Assembly (NCBI GenBank): GCA_022709925.1 | Contig: JAKLHX010000063.1 | Location: 1-6,684, forward strand | Origin: Candidatus Margulisiibacteriota bacterium | GTDB lineage: Bacteria; Margulisbacteria; WOR-1; JAKLHX01 | Reading direction: 5' to 3' | Length of the DNA stretch: 6,684 bases | The notes under the pieces: generated by a model | Told to the model about the DNA's origin: nothing | The model's input: the letters and a program-made list of their open reading frames with translations, nothing else | Databases searched by the model: none | Translations under genes and position numbers: made by a program | Shown: positions 5,670 through 6,684 of the stretch, one piece after another | Position numbering within the stretch: the first letter of the stretch is position 1 | How the letters are laid out: every line of letters begins with the position of its first letter

Positions 5670-6684
5670 TATTTTTTAAACCCCTTTATAGTTTTTAGTA
5701 ATATGTCGGCCTTTACCTCCGCAAGCTTCACGTCGCGGTAATTGGTCTTGAACTGCATGATCTTTGGCTGAACGGATTCCGCCACAGGGCATAATCCTTT
5801 TTCATATTTCACGTTCTCATACACCCACGGACATCTCCTCGCGAACTGCCGCTCCGCAATCATCGGTTCAAGGTAGGGCACGCTCCAGGCACCGTATATG
5901 CCGTCTCCGCCGTTCTTCATGTAAGTTTTCCTGAAGTCCTCCCAAGATACCCCTATCCTTTCGGCGCCTTCGTATACCACTCCGAGAGTATAGTAAGTGT
6001 TCGTATATCCGTCCGGCTCAAATTGAGGGACAAGATAATCGCACTCTTTCATAACATCAATAAAAAGCTTCGCGGACTTGACCCTCAAAGACACCAGTTC
6101 CTCTATGCGCTCCAGCTGAGCCAGAGCGATAGCGGCGTTGAATTCCGGGAGACGATAGTTCCAGCCAAGCACATCATGGCGCTTATAATTCGGATTTTGG
6201 AACACATCCTGATTGAGGCGAACACGTCCTTCTTCGGCTTTAAGGTTCTTGAAACCGTGGCCTCCGATCTTCCTTACGGCTTCCGCGTAATGTTCGTTGT
6301 TCGTTATTATCATCCCGCCTTCGCCGCAGGAGATATGCTTCGTGTTCTCAAAACTATAGCTCGCCATATGGCCTATCGTCCCCGTAAGGCGTCCTTTATA
6401 TTTCCCGAGCACGTTCTGCGCGTTATCTTCTATGACAACGATATTGTGTTTCTTCGCGATCTGCATTATCGGATCAAGGTCGGGAGAAAGTCCGTATATG
6501 GAAACCGGGATTATCGCTTTTGTCTTTTTCGTTATCTTCTTTTCGACATCCTTCGGGTCCATATTGAATGTTCGAGGGTCCACATCCGCATACACGGGTA
6601 TCGCGTTAGCGTGTATGGTGGCTGTCGAATCCATTATCACGGTTATGGCCGGCGATATAACTTCATCCCCGGGTCCGACGCCCG
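5669..6684 (-). CDS. DegT/DnrJ/EryC1/StrS-family PLP sugar aminotransferase (5' end missing)
   Basis: Type I PLP enzyme that, in its family, transfers an amino group (usually from glutamate) to a keto sugar, often nucleotide-linked, or a keto cyclitol. The reading frame is open to the right edge. The visible protein of 337 residues begins GVGPGDEVISPAITV, the conserved early segment of the family, so probably only some 50-60 N-terminal residues are lost. The GTG at 6640 is internal, not the start. Seen in the visible part: IPVYADVDP, then EDNAQ near residue 85-89, whose Asp is expected to contact the PLP ring nitrogen. SFENTKHISCGEGG follows, with the Schiff-base Lys at about residue 115 (codon 6338-6340). 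The C-terminus has CPVAESVQPKIMQFKTNYRD, as in perosamine/GDP-sugar-type members. It is the first visible gene of the operon, and its TAA overlaps the ATG of the radical SAM gene by one base (TAATG). The family is certain; the substrate is not determined. Confidence 0.93.
   Translation of the reverse strand, partial: GVGPGDEVISPAITVIMDSTATIHANAIPVYADVDPRTFNMDPKDVEKKITKKTKAIIPVSIYGLSPDLDPIMQIAKKHNIVVIEDNAQNVLGKYKGRLTGTIGHMASYSFENTKHISCGEGGMIITNNEHYAEAVRKIGGHGFKNLKAEEGRVRLNQDVFQNPNYKRHDVLGWNYRLPEFNAAIALAQLERIEELVSLRVKSAKLFIDVMKECDYLVPQFEPDGYTNTYYTLGVVYEGAERIGVSWEDFRKTYMKNGGDGIYGAWSVPYLEPMIAERQFARRCPWVYENVKYEKGLCPVAESVQPKIMQFKTNYRDVKLAEVKADILLKTIKGFKK

Noticed and set aside
5292..5741. Long plus-strand open frame of 149 codons
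   Set aside because: It lies antisense to the radical SAM gene and the aminotransferase end. It has no recognisable domain, and the minus-strand genes explain the region fully.
6638..6640. GTG as the start of the aminotransferase
   Set aside because: The frame continues upstream to the window edge with conserved family sequence (GVGPGDEVISPAITV), so this codon is an internal valine.
5669..6684. Aminotransferase as a 2-aminoethylphosphonate transaminase for the phosphonate pathway
   Set aside because: Its motifs are those of the DegT sugar-aminotransferase family, not of the PhnW-type transaminases. An alcohol dehydrogenase is instead next to the decarboxylase.

Overview
This window is one strand-uniform, tightly packed bacterial operon. 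Seven genes, two of them cut by the window edges, are all read right to left on the minus strand. Junctions range from an 11-nt overlap to a 17-nt gap. There are no RNA genes, repeats, mobile elements or intergenic stretches above 17 nt. Good Shine-Dalgarno sequences, frequent ATA isoleucine codons and moderate GC point to a bacterium. The gene content resembles a surface-polysaccharide or secondary-metabolite locus. I cannot name the phylum from the sequence.

In transcription order the genes are: (1) a DegT/DnrJ/EryC1/StrS PLP aminotransferase, 5'-truncated, 5669-6684; (2) a radical SAM enzyme with a short four-cysteine SPASM/Twitch-like C-terminus, 4611-5669; (3) a NeuB-family PEP-condensing synthase that stops before the usual SAF domain, 3745-4593; (4) a fused cytidylyltransferase-PEP phosphomutase, 2439-3743; (5) a phosphonopyruvate decarboxylase, best started at a TTG, 1354-2442; (6) an iron-type alcohol dehydrogenase, 237-1364; (7) the 5' end of an unrecognised gene, 1-224.

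Genes 4-6 make a coherent phosphonate pathway. PEP is isomerised to phosphonopyruvate (PepM domain), decarboxylated to phosphonoacetaldehyde (Ppd) and reduced to 2-hydroxyethylphosphonate (HEP; Fe-ADH). HEP may then be activated as its CMP derivative by the cytidylyltransferase domain fused to PepM, the architecture known from Fom1 of Streptomyces fosfomycin biosynthesis. No visible gene continues to fosfomycin. The neighbouring sugar-type genes (aminotransferase, radical SAM, NeuB) suggest that CMP-HEP decorates a glycan or sugar-derived product, but that is inference.

Genes 1-3 look like a modified-sugar module. The aminotransferase and single-auxiliary-cluster radical SAM enzyme recall the BtrN/BtrS logic of aminocyclitol biosynthesis (oxidise an alcohol, then transaminate). 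The NeuB homolog may make a nonulosonate-like acid. The most interesting point is that the two modules share one transcription unit, which suggests a hydroxyethylphosphonate-bearing amino-sugar or nonulosonate product whose final transferase lies outside the window.
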